From: Trema orientale
Taxonomy: Eukaryota; Streptophyta; Magnoliopsida; Rosales; Cannabaceae
Assembly (NCBI GenBank): GCA_002914845.1
Contig: JXTC01000024.1
Location: 871,159-935,158 of the forward strand
Length of the DNA stretch: 64,000 bases
Direction of reading: 5' to 3'
Of this stretch, positions 22,200 through 34,700 are shown in pieces; position 1 is the first letter of the stretch, and the number at the start of each line of letters is the position of its first letter. The notes beneath the pieces are model-generated. The model did no database searches, was not told the origin of the DNA, and saw only the letters and a program-made list of their open reading frames with translations. A program made the position numbers and the translations under genes.

Positions 22200-22762
22200 T
22201 CCGGGTGGTAATATAACTCACGGTTACAGACATCCGTGGTTATTTGATTTAAATAAGAAGGAGAAAATAATTTGGGCGGAGAATAACCGCATCATAAATA
22301 TATAAGTACGGTACGGGGACGGTATTAGCATAATCAGCACCGTGCCTATCCTGATATATACATATATATTCACATATGAAAATTATTCTACATACATATT
22401 TATTTAATTTTATACTTCTTACATTTATATATCTTTGGTAAAATAATGAATTTGGAGAATTATATGTACTTGTATATTTGAATTTTTGAGTTTGAAAATT
22501 ATTGAGTATATTATTATATTTTATTTTTATCAGTTATAAAAAAAATTAACCCTTTTATCTTAATGATTTTTTTTTCCTTATTTTGTCGTTATCAACAGGT
22601 AATAAGTATTCATGGTTTTCCCCATTATCCATTGGTTATTTCCCACGCCATTCCCGTATATAAAAGAATAGTTAACGGGGTAGGTATGATATTACGATTG
22701 GTTTTCGGGGATAGAGACGGTAATTAAAAAATCATCATCGATCCACATCATTGTCATTCCTA
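22200..22762. mobile_element. hAT-type MITE, copy 1 (8-bp TSD)
   Basis: TGAAAGTA flanks the element on both sides (22192-22199 and 22763-22770), the 8-bp duplication size of hAT elements. The ends are TCCGGGTGGTAAT and ATTGTCATTCCTA. The subterminal regions are GC-richer (GGTACGGGGACGGTATTAGC), the middle is AT-rich. No transposase. It aligns along its whole length with 38167-38738. Confidence 0.85.
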
Positions 22763-23249
22763 TGAAAGTATAACAAGGACATCATAATAAGCTTTAGTAT
22801 ACTATTTACACAATCCCAGTTGAAAAGAAAATAGAACACAAATTAAAGATAATTATGGAAGAGAAAAACAAAAACAAAAAAAATAGTTTGATATGAAAAA
22901 GGTAAATAAATTAATATTCCTTTACGAATGAATTATAATCTAGCATTATATTCACAATTATACCTCTACTTATTATGACTTTTATTTGCTGTAAACTCGT
23001 GTTGAGGAAAATGGTAAGACCAGTGAGCCAAAGCATCAAGACCTGTATTCAATGCAATGGAGATTCTACATAAAGTTAGAGGCAATTCAAACTAAAGGTA
23101 AGGGCATTTGCAACCTTAGGATTTATATTAAGAGAGTCGTGCCAACAATTAGTAACTTTCCATACTAATGAGCTAATTGTAGAGCTCCAAATTCTATATT
23201 CTACTATCTCATGTATGTGAATTTTTTCTTTTTTTTCTTTTTCTTTTAT

Positions 23250-23795
23250 GATAATTATATTTTTATATTTCGAATTTTAACTATTTATTAATCAAAAAAA
23301 TATATTTTAACTATTTATTCAATTTATATATTATTTTTTATTATTATCAATATTAACATTCAAATTTAAAATTTATGACAAATGTATATCCTCTCTAGGT
23401 CAAACACCAGTTTTGACTATTTGGTTTACCAAAATATCCCTTTCAAACTTTAAACACATATATTTAAATAGAAATTCAAATTTAAAGCTTATTCAAAATT
23501 AATAATTAAATCTAAATACTGAAAAAAGGTTCTTGCATTTTTTTTAATTAACTTGTTAATATTTTGTTATTTAATTATTAATTTTAATTAGTTTTAGAGT
23601 AAATTATTTTTAAATATATGCCTAAAGTTTGAAATAGGTATTTTGGTAAACTAAATAGTCAAAATTAGTGTTTAACTCAAATATGATATAAATTTGTTAC
23701 AAAATTTAAATTTAAAGGTTAATGTTGATAATAACTAAAATACACTATATATAATGAATAAATTATCAAAATACAATGTACAAAAATATAATTAA
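23250..23795. mobile_element. MITE-like inverted repeat
   Basis: Arms of roughly 180 bases pair. Left arm text includes TTATTATCAATATTAACATT and AGTTTTGACTATTTGGTTTA. The right arm contains the complements TAAACTAAATAGTCAAAATT and AATGTTGATAATAAC. Outer ends: ATAATTATATTTTTATATTT against ACAAAAATATAATTA. Confidence 0.6.
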
Positions 23796-24039
23796 ATATT
23801 TTTTTTTCAAAAAAAGTTAAATTTCAAAAATATTTGCTTTAATATTTTCGGCAAAACAATAAAATTCGCGTTAATTACTAGCTAGATTTATTTAAAAGCC
23901 CCGCATATAGTATTGGTGCATGGGAAAAATAAAATTTGTGATATATATTGTTAAGTTAATGGGTCATTGCTATATGGATGTCTAAACTTGCATTCCTTGT
24001 TGAGTTTGACTAATGAATACTAGTATTTTCAACTAATTA

Positions 24040-24300
24040 ACAAAAGGTCCCTCCCCAATGGGGTTTTTTTTTTTTTTTGCTTATTTATAAATTTCTTTTC
24101 TAGTCATTAGATTATCATCTAATGACTATAATGATTTGAGTAGTTAAATAAAAAGTAATAAAAAATATACAATATTTTATGCTCTTTTTCTCTCTATCTT
24201 TTTACTATCATAAAATTTGTAAGATGAATTTTAATTAGGTAAAATAATATCTATAAATAAGAAAAAAAATACATATTAAAATGCTACCCATTAACAAATA
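24040..24300. mobile_element. Degenerate MITE, family of 32075-32630
   Basis: The central hairpin TCATTAGATTATCATCTAATGA and the following ACTATAATGA match the centre of the copies at 32 kb. The ends are eroded. Confidence 0.45.
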
Positions 24301-25394
24301 TGTAAACATATAGAGTATAAAACATTTATTAGATAATACTTTCTTCCAGAGGGTGAAAGGTCCACACCAAATTTTAAAATGCAATTGAAATTTAACAGAA
24401 CCATCAATTGATAATTCCTTGCTATATAAAAACAATAGCTGAACTCTTGATTTTGGTGACCATGATGGAAACCTTTATTTTGAACATTTTCAAGTGATTA
24501 AAAAATGTATCCACATGTAAATTATGTTGTGCTAGCGTAAGATACATCATAACCCTTTATTGCTAGGGCGAACTCCTAGATGGTATGACACACATAAGTC
24601 CTATCCTAGTCAAAGATTGTAATAAATGCAACCCCTCATATACAATTTATGAATTCTTCATTGATCTTCAAGCGTGCACCCAAAGGACCTTACAATTTGC
24701 AAACTCTGCTGTCTTTAACCTAAAAAAATATTACATAATAACTTCTTTTTTTTAGATATATTACATAATAACTTATATTCTTATGTAAAATTCCTATGGC
24801 CCAGGTAATTTTGGAAATTTAAAAATGTAATTTCTTTTTATGAGTCAAATGTGGTTGAATTTCAAAGACTTTAGTTCGGGTCGAGTTTGTGCAAGAATTA
24901 TAAAAAACGAGGGAACTGATGACATGAGAATCATAGTTTAATTTCATTCGAGGTGAAGGTTGGTTAAATACATGCCCAAAATGTAGCCTTAATCCCTTTT
25001 TGTTTTTGGATTTCTATAAGTCACAAAACAATTTGATTAATTTATTCTAAGACACAATAGACATAACCAAAATGTCATTATCCCTTGTCATTGGTCAATA
25101 AGTTGTACGACACTTTTTTCTTTAAAAAATTAAAATAAAACGAGTACTAAAATCATTTTCTTTTCCACATACGTCTCGACGTGTAACTTGATTTAGTAGT
25201 TAAAAAGAGAAAAAAAGCTTTTTATCCCGAATCGCAGCCCAATCCGAGCCATATAATTTTTATCATAATAATATGATAAAAAGGAAGCTGTGCATGTGCA
25301 CATATCACAAAAAGCCACATAGCATACCTTGTGATAAGAACCTATCTCCCATCTGGGTTAAATAGCAATGCTCTAAAAAAAGAGTAGTGTTATC

Positions 25395-26233
25395 TAGGGG
25401 TGAACAAAAAAAACCAATCCGCCCAAAATCTACGGGCCGTTTGGTTCGCCCATTCCATTCCATTGGAATGGAAAATCTATTTGAATGGGTGTTTGTTTCA
25501 ACAACTCTAAATTTTTCATTCAAATGGTCTTTTGGAATGAGTATTTGTTTCAACAATTTAGTTTTTCCATTCAAATAGTTCATCAGTCACATCAACTATT
25601 TGAATGGATTTTTGTGTCTTGGATGAGAATGGAGGGGAAGAGGTGTTTTTGAATGGTCCATTCCAATACTCCCATTCTAATTATAACTCATTCCACTATT
25701 TTTTCCATTCAAATGTCTTCCATTCCAATTATAACCCATTCCACAATTTCCATTCAAATACACACATTCAAATAGGCGAAACAAACGGGGCCGTAATCCG
25801 CGAAAAATCGCCTGCAAAAAATCACTTAAAACGAAAACCACAATAAATGGGTGGTATGGTTTAAGACTGCCAATGTGAATAGTCAGCTGTGGTTTTCATT
25901 TTTTTATAACAGTTTCAAACCGTACCGCCTAATTAAACTAAATGACTAATTTTAATGTTATGTAATTATAATTTACTTGGTGTTTTAATTTTGCGAACTC
26001 ACATTTTGAAATTTCATCTAATGGAATACATTAAGAATTTTTAACTATGAATTTTATTGTTTACAGAATTTTATTATAAGATAATTAGGTAACTTTGTTA
26101 TAAATAATTAGCATTTTAATTTCATTTAAAAATTATTTAGATGGTTTGTGTAATTATAGTTCGAAACTTTTAAAAACCTCACAAAAACAAAATCACTAAT
26201 ACCGCCCAAAATCTGTTGGTTGTTCATCTCTAG
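25395..26233. mobile_element. hAT-like element carrying a nested PIF/Harbinger-like MITE
   Basis: The left end TAGGGGTGAACAAAAAAACC (then AATCCGCCCAAAATC) is mirrored at the right end by CCGCCCAAAATCTGTTGGTT (then GTTCATCTCTA). These are typical plant hAT-like termini, but no matching 8-bp duplication was found. Inside at 25433-25792 sits a second element with TIRs GGGCCGTTTGGTTCGCC / GGCGAAACAAACGGGGCC and internal repeats of CCATTCCAATTATAA type. A diverged relative of the inner element is at about 42655-42840. Confidence 0.6.
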
Positions 26234-27000
26234 GCCCAGTTTAGTTTAGCTTTTTATAAGCTAAAAGCATTTTTTAAATAATTTGTTGGCAAAAAAATAT
26301 TTGGTAAAAACCTAAAAATCAAATTATTCAATAATTTTTGACAAAGCTACAACCAAAAGTAAAAGCTGCCTTATAGCTGACTTAAGGCAGCTATCTTTGG
26401 CTTTTAGATTATGTGAGAATCTATACTATCTTTTAATGAATAAATCATAATGATTAAAATATCCTCACTTAAAAGCAAAAATGCCAAATATTTAATTGAG
26501 TTTATTTTCATATCAATTTTTTTAAAAAAGTATTAATATATTTAAATCATAATTGACTAAAATACTCTTCATATTAGGTATTTTGAAATAGCCAAATTGA
26601 TTCTTTATTGAAATTTTAAATTCAGATAAAAATAAAATAAATTAAAATAAAATAAGATAAATTTAATTGAGTAACTAGTTTAATTGAGTTTATTTTCATC
26701 TCAATTTTTTCTAAAAAGTATTAATATGTTTAATATATACAAAATATGCATAATTGTAAAAAAATATTACTATGCTCTTTCCATAAATATACATTAATTG
26801 TATAATGATATTTATTTTAGTAATTTTATATTTACATAATAATTCAGCTATATAATTTATCAAATATTTTAATACAGCTTTTTAAAATCATAACACTTTA
26901 AAATTATAATTTATCAACTTTAAAATTATAATTTATTAAATACTCAGTTACGCGAATTTTTGTTTCAATACAGCTAAAAATTTTTCTTAAAATCTACGAC
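26234..27000. mobile_element. Possible further MITE abutting the hAT element
   Basis: Begins GGCCCAGTTTAGTTTAGCTT and ends near TTTATCAAACTACACTAG, weakly complementary ends, with an internal stem (AAAGCTGCCTTATAGCTG / TTAAGGCAGCT). AT-rich, with no coding potential. Confidence 0.3.
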
Positions 27001-27591
27001 TTTATCAAACTACACTAGCATTTCTCTCGTATAAATATGATGTATAATTTATAAATAACCATAGTGGCAGACTTGTAAAATAATGAACGCATGTGGGCAA
27101 ATATGAGTCCCCAACATAATAAGCTCTCGTCGTCTCCCACGGTCCTCTGCCACTTTTACTCGATGTTGCTTTAATTTTACTCTCTCTCTCATTCCCTATA
27201 TTTTGCCGGGATTTCATCAAATACCACTTCCGGCTCCATACCCTGTTTCCCGGCGAACCATCTACGATCCGATTCTCCCGAGCCCAATCCGACCCGGCTC
27301 ACATCCCGGTTCTGCATATAGATCTGGTTCTACTCGGCGATCCGTATACAGCTCAAAAAAAATCTCTCCCCCAAAAACGGTGCCGTTTCAACTCTGGTTC
27401 CTCTGGTTTCTCCGTCCCGATTCACCAGCTCGGAACCATACCAAAGAGCTCGATTCTCACAGGACTGTTTTCGTTCTCGGAATTACGACTATGAAGAGCT
27501 GGATTTCGGGCTTGAAGCGGATTCTAGTTGAATAATTTTGGGTCAATTTAGTGAAAAGTGCTTGTTTATATCAGTTTTTAGAGAGAGAAAG

Positions 27592-27616
27592 TGTGTGTGA
27601 GAGAGAGAGAGAGAGG
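27592..27616 (+). repeat. GA microsatellite in the BEH4 5' leader
   Basis: A GTGTGTGAGAGAGAGAGAGA tract ends about 10 bases before the start codon. GA/CT tracts are common in plant 5' leaders and can bind BPC/GAGA factors. Confidence 0.6.
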
Positions 27617-27625
27617 TGGGGAGGG

Positions 27626-30600
27626 ATGACGTCGGGGACTCGGCTACCGACATGGAAGGAGAGGGAGAACAACAAGAGGAGAGAGAGGAGAAGAAGGGCT
27701 ATAGCAGCGAAGATCTTCTCAGGGCTGAGAATGTACGGTAACTACAAGCTCCCCAAGCACTGCGACAACAACGAGGTCCTCAAAGCGCTCTGCAACGAGG
27801 CCGGTTGGACCGTCGAACCCGACGGCACCACGTACCGAAAGGTACACGAAACAAAATCTCAAGTTTCATCCTCATTACTCATTTCTCAGATATTTTTTTT
27901 TGGATGTCGTTTGTAGTTTATGATTACCAGATTACCATGTCGTTTATCGTTAAATGCCACTTGATTTGAATGGGATTTAGTGATATACCTAATAGGAATC
28001 TTATAACTAATATGCTTATACATAAATCTACTTGCTGAGTTGAACTCTTCTTTCAATTTAGCTCCGAAGAAAATATTTTTTTTTTTTTTTTAAAAATTAT
28101 TGGGGGCAGTCCATTTTAGCAGTGGAGAAGAGAAGAGTTTGTTTGCTAACATGCGCTGGTATGAGTGGCGCATGTTCCAAGACTAGTGTTTTAGATTTTA
28201 GTCTTGCTTTTTTTCTTTGTTTTTTCATGGTACTTTAGATCTAGTAAGGTGAGGACTGGTCTTTCTTTTTTCCTTTCGACGTTTGCAATCGCTTTTACGC
28301 GTGAAGCACAAGATTCTCCTCTCTGTGCTTGTTTGAGGGTGCCTGTGACTTTCTTTTTCGTCTCAGAGACCCCAACCTGGAACCACGTAGATCTCGAGGA
28401 GACGAAGATACCCTTTCTAAATTTTTTCAAATGGGCTACTTTGCGTTTGGGGTTTTGAGAATTTGGAAGGGCAGTTTTGCCAATTCAGTGCTTTTTTTTC
28501 TTTTCCTTTTTCTCTTTTCAGTGAGACAGATTTAGCTAGTGCAACCTTTTACTTTGTTTATTCAACACTGACAGAGCCTTTCTCGGTTACTGCCAAGTTT
28601 CTCCCATTTCGGAGATGCTTTTCTTATGGTTCCCCGTGATTTCCTTTCTCGTTGAATTTCTGTCTAATGTTGATCATTTTGTGTATGGTGTATTCTAAGT
28701 TAAGCATCGTTTATTGCATAAAATAACAACTACTGGGTCTAGGTTATTTTGGTCCTTTTGTGATTTGGATATGTGAATGTAGTTCTCGTTAGCGACCGGT
28801 GAGGCGACCGGTGAGAATACTATGTGGTAATTTAAATTGGTCCCCTTTTTGTTTGCCCCTTGTACTCGGCCAATCCATATGGCATTGCTTGGGCACTAGA
28901 CATGTTTGAGCACAATTTGCGGTAAGAGTCATGGGATGGACAAGGACGTTTGTACCAAAATTGTACACCAACTGATGTGGCGTGTTGACATGGCATGATT
29001 TTAATTAACATGTTATCTCTGAGTAGGACCATACTGGTTAATGTGGCGGTTAAAAATTAAAATCATGCGTGTAATTTTCGTGCAAAAGTTGGTGTCTTTC
29101 GGTAAACATAAACACATATAATGACTTAGGCTTACTTGTCTCTGGTTATCCGGGAAAAGATGGTTGATAATGGTATTTTGATCCATGAGAGGTAGGTTGA
29201 GTGGTCAGGCCTATATGGTTATCTCCAATGAGCTATGGACATTGATTCCTCGTGGCCATGGGGAGTTTTCTGCCTCCTGAAGATTGTATGGTTCATTGGG
29301 AGCACCCAAAATAAAAAATAAACAGGCAATAATTTGAGGCAAATGGAATGATGTTCAACTGTACAATGTTTAGATATTGCTGTGATTGACCTTTTTACTG
29401 GACATATCACCTCATATAAGAACCTCACCTAATATAAGAACCTTGACTAGCATGTCTTACCATAGTTTTAGAATTATTTCTCAGATATAGTAGGACGAGC
29501 CTGGTTTATTCCCTTCAACTTAAAAGCAGAAAGTAACGAATACTATGAAATCTATTAAAATGCCTGTTTCGATTTTCTTTGGCATGAAAATGGTCGCAAT
29601 TTTAGACATTATAACCCCTACTATGACTGTGATCACCCATATGCATTTTGATATGACCCAATAATTGAGGATAGTTTCTGGAATAGCTATTTTCATTGTT
29701 TCAGAGTGACAAAGGATCTTGGTTCTACTGTCTCTGTCTAATTGTTAGCGAATTGTTTTTAACGAACTTTCTACTTTGGTTTTGGTGGAAAAACAATAAG
29801 AATTGTGGGTTATCCTTAGATTAATTGGAGGCTTTGCGAGATTAATTACGCCATTGATCATCTTGAGATACATGCAGGGATGCAAGCCTGCTGAACGCAT
29901 GGATATAGTGGGGGGATCTGCAGCAGCAAGCCCATGTTCATCTTACCATCCAAGTCCCTGTGCTTCCTATAATCCGAGCCCTGGCTCCTCTTCCTTTCCT
30001 AGCCCAGCATCATCTTCGTATGCCACTAATCCAAATGGTGATGGTCATTCCCTCATCCCATGGCTGAAAAACCTTTCATCAGCATCGTCCTCAGCCTCCT
30101 CTTCCAAACTCCCTCATCTATATATCCATGGTGGTTCCATCAGTGCTCCTGTCACCCCTCCATTAAGCTCCCCAACTGCCCGAACACCCAGAATTAAGAC
30201 TTACTGGGAAGAAAATTCTACCCGCCCAGCCTGGGGTGAGCAGCTATGTTCCTTCCAGCCATCTTCTAGTACTCCACCAAGTCCCGGTCGGCAGGCTGTT
30301 GATCCAGAATGGTTTGCTGGGATCCGGCTTCCCCAGGGAGGGCCAAATTCTCCAACATTTAGCCTCGTCTCTGCCAACCCTTTTGGTTTTAAGGATGAGG
30401 TTATGGCTGGTGGTGGATCCCGCATGTGGACTCCTGGACAAAGTGGGACATGCTCTCCTGCCATTGCTGCGGGTTCTGATCACACTGCTGATATTCCAAT
30501 GGCTGAGGTTATTTCTGATGAATTTGCATTTGGAAGTCACATGACAGGGCTGGTTAAGCCATGGGAAGGAGAGAGGATCCACGAAGAGTGTGGATCAGAT

Positions 30601-30715
30601 GATCTAGAGCTAACTCTTGGTAGCTCAAGAACCAGGTGTGTTGGTATGAACATTTGGTTACAAGATTAAGTGATTACTTTCCTTTCTCACTTTACTTATT
30701 GTATGTTGCAGGTAA
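27626..30715 (+). CDS. BEH4: BES1/BZR1 homologue of the BEH4 type, brassinosteroid transcription factor (325 aa)
   Basis: Three exons: 27626-27841, 29878-30635 and a four-base coding end at 30712-30715. Exon 1 starts [20 protein letters not shown] and encodes the DNA-binding BZR domain (about residues 8-90, basic helix-loop-helix-like), cut by a 2-kb intron after TTYRK. The middle is a Ser/Pro-rich region with many GSK3 (BIN2) type sites ([34 protein letters not shown]). Near the C terminus are [12 protein letters not shown], resembling the BIN2-docking segment, and an LELTLG EAR repressor motif. The family binds BRRE/E-box promoters in the nucleus and is held inactive by BIN2 phosphorylation. 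The last intron (30636-30711) leaves only Arg's last base and TAA, so the protein ends ..SSRTR, as I recall for BEH4. Retaining it would add ten residues. Assignment to BEH4 rather than BEH3 is from memory of the sequence. Confidence 0.93.
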
Positions 30716-31888
30716 AGAACTGCACAAATGGAAATATCAGTTGTTGTCATATAGACTTTCACGGCTTGTTTGTGTTATTTCTTCAGAAAAGGGTAACAAA
30801 AAGGTCAAGGTGAGCACAAGCAGTTGGGTTGTCCTCTTCATCTTTTTTCCTCTTATTGTTATTATTTAATTTTTATTTGTTCCTAAGTTATATATATATA
30901 TATATATATGTAGTTAGTCGAAGTTGTTGGGGTGGTTTTACAGCCCTTTGGTCATTGTCTATTTGAACCTAATTTTTAAATGAAATGATTCTCATACATG
31001 TATGGTTTGGTTGTCCTTCATTTTGTTTGCTACTGGAAGTAGCAGTTAGTGATCTATTAGAGAATTGTTGTATAACTCAATGGTCAGAATTATCCAAAAA
31101 CTAGATAGAGGGGATTCCTTTACCATTGCCTTCGTCACTATTTTGTGCTGGAGACCCCTTTTTTATGGCTTCTTATGGTAATTCATCTTTGAATTTCATA
31201 TGGGATGTTGTGGGAATCTGCTGGCCCTTAATCAAAAGGTGCTTGCTTTGTTACGTTATTGTCCAAGGAAAGAAGAAGCACTTAGGAGACAAAGACTGTT
31301 GGCATGGACCCTATTTTTGATTTGCTACAGGGTTATGCCTCCTTGAATTCCTTTTTACCCCCTTTTGACCAAACTTTTCTAGGTCTGCTCTTTTTGTCTG
31401 GTAAAGTCCACTATGGTGAGAACGTTAGACCCATTAGGCTTGTCCTTTTTTGTTCTTCCAAATCCAATTCCGCATTTGGCTTTGTTTGAGGATTTATATC
31501 CTTAGCATATGTGCAGGAAATTATCAGTACACTATCTTTTTTTTAATTTAATTTTTTTGGCTCTGGGAGTACACTGCATTACTTATTGTCAGCAACACAA
31601 GTCTTGATCTTTCCAAAAGAAAAAAAAATGGAAAACATCTTAGAAGTGCTAAAGCTCATTGTTTAATTATCAGTATGTATGCTATGATTTATGTCCTTCG
31701 TTTACCAAAACCAGAACTCTCAGCAATTTTTGTTTTGGATAAAACATCATAGTGGTATGCTTATTTGCCTGGCACTAAATGGTGAATGCTGACTTTGCTA
31801 TGAATAAAAACAGAGCATATAAATGTTGTCAAGGCCTCCTTAGACCTTTTTTGCTCGAGAGGCCTCCTTAGACCTTAATGATAAAAGG
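30716..31888. other. BEH4 3' region, no other gene seen
   Basis: The first few hundred bases are probably 3' UTR. A TA microsatellite lies at 30888-30909. At 31831-31878 a 28-bp unit starting AGGCCTCCTTAGACCTT is repeated twice, directly outside the large composite element. Confidence 0.4.
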
Positions 31889-32074
31889 TGGAGGTGTAAA
31901 TTTCGGTCTGGCCCATCCTGAAATTTAATCAAGCTGGGCCAGACCGGCCTGATGTTGTGCTTGGCCCATCCTGGCCTATAAATTCTTAGGCCCGGATGGG
32001 CCAAAGTTTCAAGGGCCCTGTCCTGGCTCAGTGTAGGCCTTGGGCCTGTCTTGGCCCTACTAAATTATATATTT

Positions 32075-32322
32075 ATATAGGTTGCCAATTCAGTAAGTAT
32101 TTTTATTTTTACCTATATAGTTATTTTTTTTTACTCATTAGATCATCATTTAATGGTGATCTAACGACTATAATGAGGTACATGAAAAGACGTGTATCAT
32201 TAATATTTTTCTCTCTTATTTTTTAATATAAAAAAATGTGCATGATAAATTTTTTTTTTGCCAAAATGATACCTATGTATAGGTAAAAAAAAAATACCTA
32301 CTGGATTAGTGCCCATATATAT
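32075..32322. mobile_element. MITE copy 1 with central hairpin
   Basis: Ends GGTTGCCAATTCAGTAAGTA and CCTACTGGATTAGTGCCC are imperfect inverted repeats, followed inward by TTTTTACCTA / TAGGTAAAAA. The centre has a short palindrome (GATCATCATTTAATGGTGATC). No coding content. Confidence 0.7.
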
Positions 32323-32371
32323 TATTCTATATATTATTTTTATATATATAGATTAAAATATATATATAATA

Positions 32372-32630
32372 TATATATATAGGTTGCCAATTTAGTAGGT
32401 ATTTTTTTTTTTTACCTATGTGTAGGTATTTTTTTTTAGCCGTTGGATGGTGATCCAACGGCTATGATGATGTGCATGAAAAGACGTGTATCATTAATGC
32501 TATTTCTCTTTCTTATTTTTTAATATAAAAAAATGTGTAAAAAAAATTTTCATTGGCCAAATTGATACCTATGCATAGGTAAAAAAAAAAAAAAAAAATA
32601 CCTACTGGATTGGTGCCCATATATATATAT
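32372..32630. mobile_element. MITE copy 2 with perfect central hairpin
   Basis: Same family as the element 300 bp to the left, same orientation. The centre is a hairpin at 32438-32463 (arms AGCCGTTGGAT / ATCCAACGGCT). The downstream GCATGAAAAGACGTGTATCA is shared with copy 1. Confidence 0.7.
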
Positions 32631-32637
32631 ACTGATA

Positions 32638-34385
32638 CCTAACAATCTAACATTTTGTCGCATAAGTCTAATATGGAATGCTAGGTTAAACTTTTTTTTT
32701 TTTTAAGTATTAATAATTTGGATCATTTGTCAATTTTGTTTCTTTTTTGTGAATGATGTCTTTTTTTTTTTTTTAAATGAAAGGAAAAAGGGAAATCAGA
32801 GTGATTTATCTCACACTCTCCTCCTAGTCTAGTCCCCTATTAGAGGCCCAACTGGGCTACCAGATGGAGTAATAGGGTGTCGTGGTCCTCGTTGTCTAGT
32901 CAACTTTGAGGAACGGAAGTGCCCACTTTGACATGGACCCACATATTGGTGAGTTAATCATGTAGTGGGAAATGGAAAACGTTTTTGCACTAAGTTCAAC
33001 CCGGACTTGCGGGGACTTGAACTCCTAATCGCATAGAAGCCAGGCCTTCGAGTAGGCACTCTACCACCAAGCTACCACCATCGGTGGTAATGATGTTTTT
33101 CTTTTTGTTTGAATTAACATAATTTTTTTTTTAGGTAAACAAGATATGTTTATGAAAATGTAAATCTACACAAAGGGTCAAAGGTCAAGTGGCAAACATT
33201 TTTCTTTAAATATTAATAATTTAGATCATTTGTTAATTTTGTCTCTAAGTAACATTGTCTTTTTTTTAGTGATATTTTTCTTTTTGTTTGAATGAATGTA
33301 AAGTATTTTTTTTAGGTAAAAAAGATAAGTTTAAAAAAATGTAGAGCTACACAAAGGCCAAGTGGCATTTGCCAGCGGCTCTATTAGATTTACACTTTAA
33401 TAATAATTAAAAAAATATAATTAGATTAAAAAGGCATAATGAGATAGACTGATTTATATATATAAAAAAAGATAGATTAAGAGAAAGCCTTTGCCTATTT
33501 ACAATAGATAGAGATTTGTTGTAGTCAGATATAAAGCTGTTAGACCAACCCACTACATGCTAAAATAGAATAGCCCATTGCTGGCTTGGCCTGGCCCAAA
33601 TAAAGACAAGCTTGTAGGCTAGACTGGGCGTGCCTATTAGCTTATTCGGCCTAGCTCGGCCTGACCCGCTAATTCTATAGGCCATGACAGGCTGGCCTGT
33701 GGCCTGTGATAAAAAGGACAGGTCGTCCCATCTTGGCCTATTTGACATCTCTAATAAAAGCCTTCCGATTCTACTTGACAAATGATTTAAATTATTAATA
33801 TTTTTAAAAAGATTTGTCACTTGGCTTTTGGCCTTTTATGTAGATCTATACTTTTTATAAACATATCTTTTTTACCTAAAAAAAACTTTACGTTCATTCA
33901 AACAAAAAGAAAAACATTATTATCACCAGCGGTGGTGGCTTGGTGGTAGAATACCTACTCGGAGGTTTGGCTTCTATGTAGTTGAGAGTTCGAGTCTTCG
34001 CAAGTACGGATATAACTTGGTGTAAGAGCGTTTTTCATTTTTCATTGCATGATTGACCCACCAATGTGTGGGTCCATGTCAAAGTGGAGCACTTCCGTGC
34101 TTCATAGATGGCCAGACCATGAGGGCTAAGATGCCCTATTACTCCACCTGGTGATCCTGGATAGGTCTCTAACAGGGGGGCTAGACTAGAAAGGGAGTGT
34201 GAGGTAAATCACCCTGATTCCCTTTTTTCTTTTCGAAAAAAAAAGAAAAGAAAAATACCATTCAAAATAGACAAATTTGCTAATTGACAAATGATCTAAA
34301 TTAGTAATAGTTTAAAAAAAGTTTGATTCAGCATTCCATATTAGACTTATATGACAAAATGTTAGATTGGTAAGTATTAATATAT
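32638..34385. repeat. Large foldback containing two opposed SINE-like copies
   Basis: The left arm (about 32638-33245) and right arm (about 33785-34385) are reverse complements at ~80-85% by eye. Outer ends CTAACAATCTAACATTTTGT / ACAAAATGTTAGATTGGTAAG. The inner arm region is duplicated once on the left side (33120-33240 and 33290-33375). Each arm holds a tRNA-like pol III promoter: minus strand at about 33085 to 32990 (TAGCTTGGTGGTAGAGTG, GAGTTCAAGTCCC) and plus strand at 33930-33995 (TGGCTTGGTGGTAGAAT, GAGTTCGAGTC). Confidence 0.7.
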
Positions 34386-34624
34386 ATATATTATATTTAA
34401 TTTATATATATTTGAATAATATATAGAATAGTATAGGGTTTTGGACACTTATACCTATCTTTTTAAAAATAATACCAAAAATACGATATTCGAAAAATAA
34501 TTAAAATTCCGTACGACCTTTGTTGGCATTTTTCAAAATATTTCAGCTAAAGAACACGGTGGCATTTTGTAATTTTAACCATCTTTTTCAAAAACAATCT
34601 TTTAAGATTAAATGGGCCAAACTA

Positions 34625-34700
34625 ACTGTAGCAGTTTCATGGCCTAGTGGTTGGGCCACTAACATTGGCTGATGGGGTTTGAGCCTCTATATTGACATTT
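34625..34700 (+). mobile_element. tRNA-like SINE head
   Basis: TGGCCTAGTGGTTGG (34640-34654) and GGGTTTGAGCC (34675-34685) fit pol III A and B boxes at SINE-like spacing. A T-rich stretch follows. Not a foldable tRNA gene. Confidence 0.4.

Larger units (their letters stand above)
22771..25394. other. Non-genic AT-rich region
   Basis: No gene recognised. It contains the inverted-repeat element at 23250-23795 and the MITE copy near 24040-24300, listed separately. The rest shows no clear structure. Confidence 0.45.

Noticed and set aside
27203..27535. 110-residue frame upstream of BEH4
   Set aside because: It begins at a TTG, has no recognisable domain and lies in the promoter/leader of BEH4.
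30201..30582. Long frames in other phases across BEH4 exon 2
   Set aside because: Shadows of the Ser/Pro-rich coding exon; only the BEH4 frame has family motifs and fitting splice sites.
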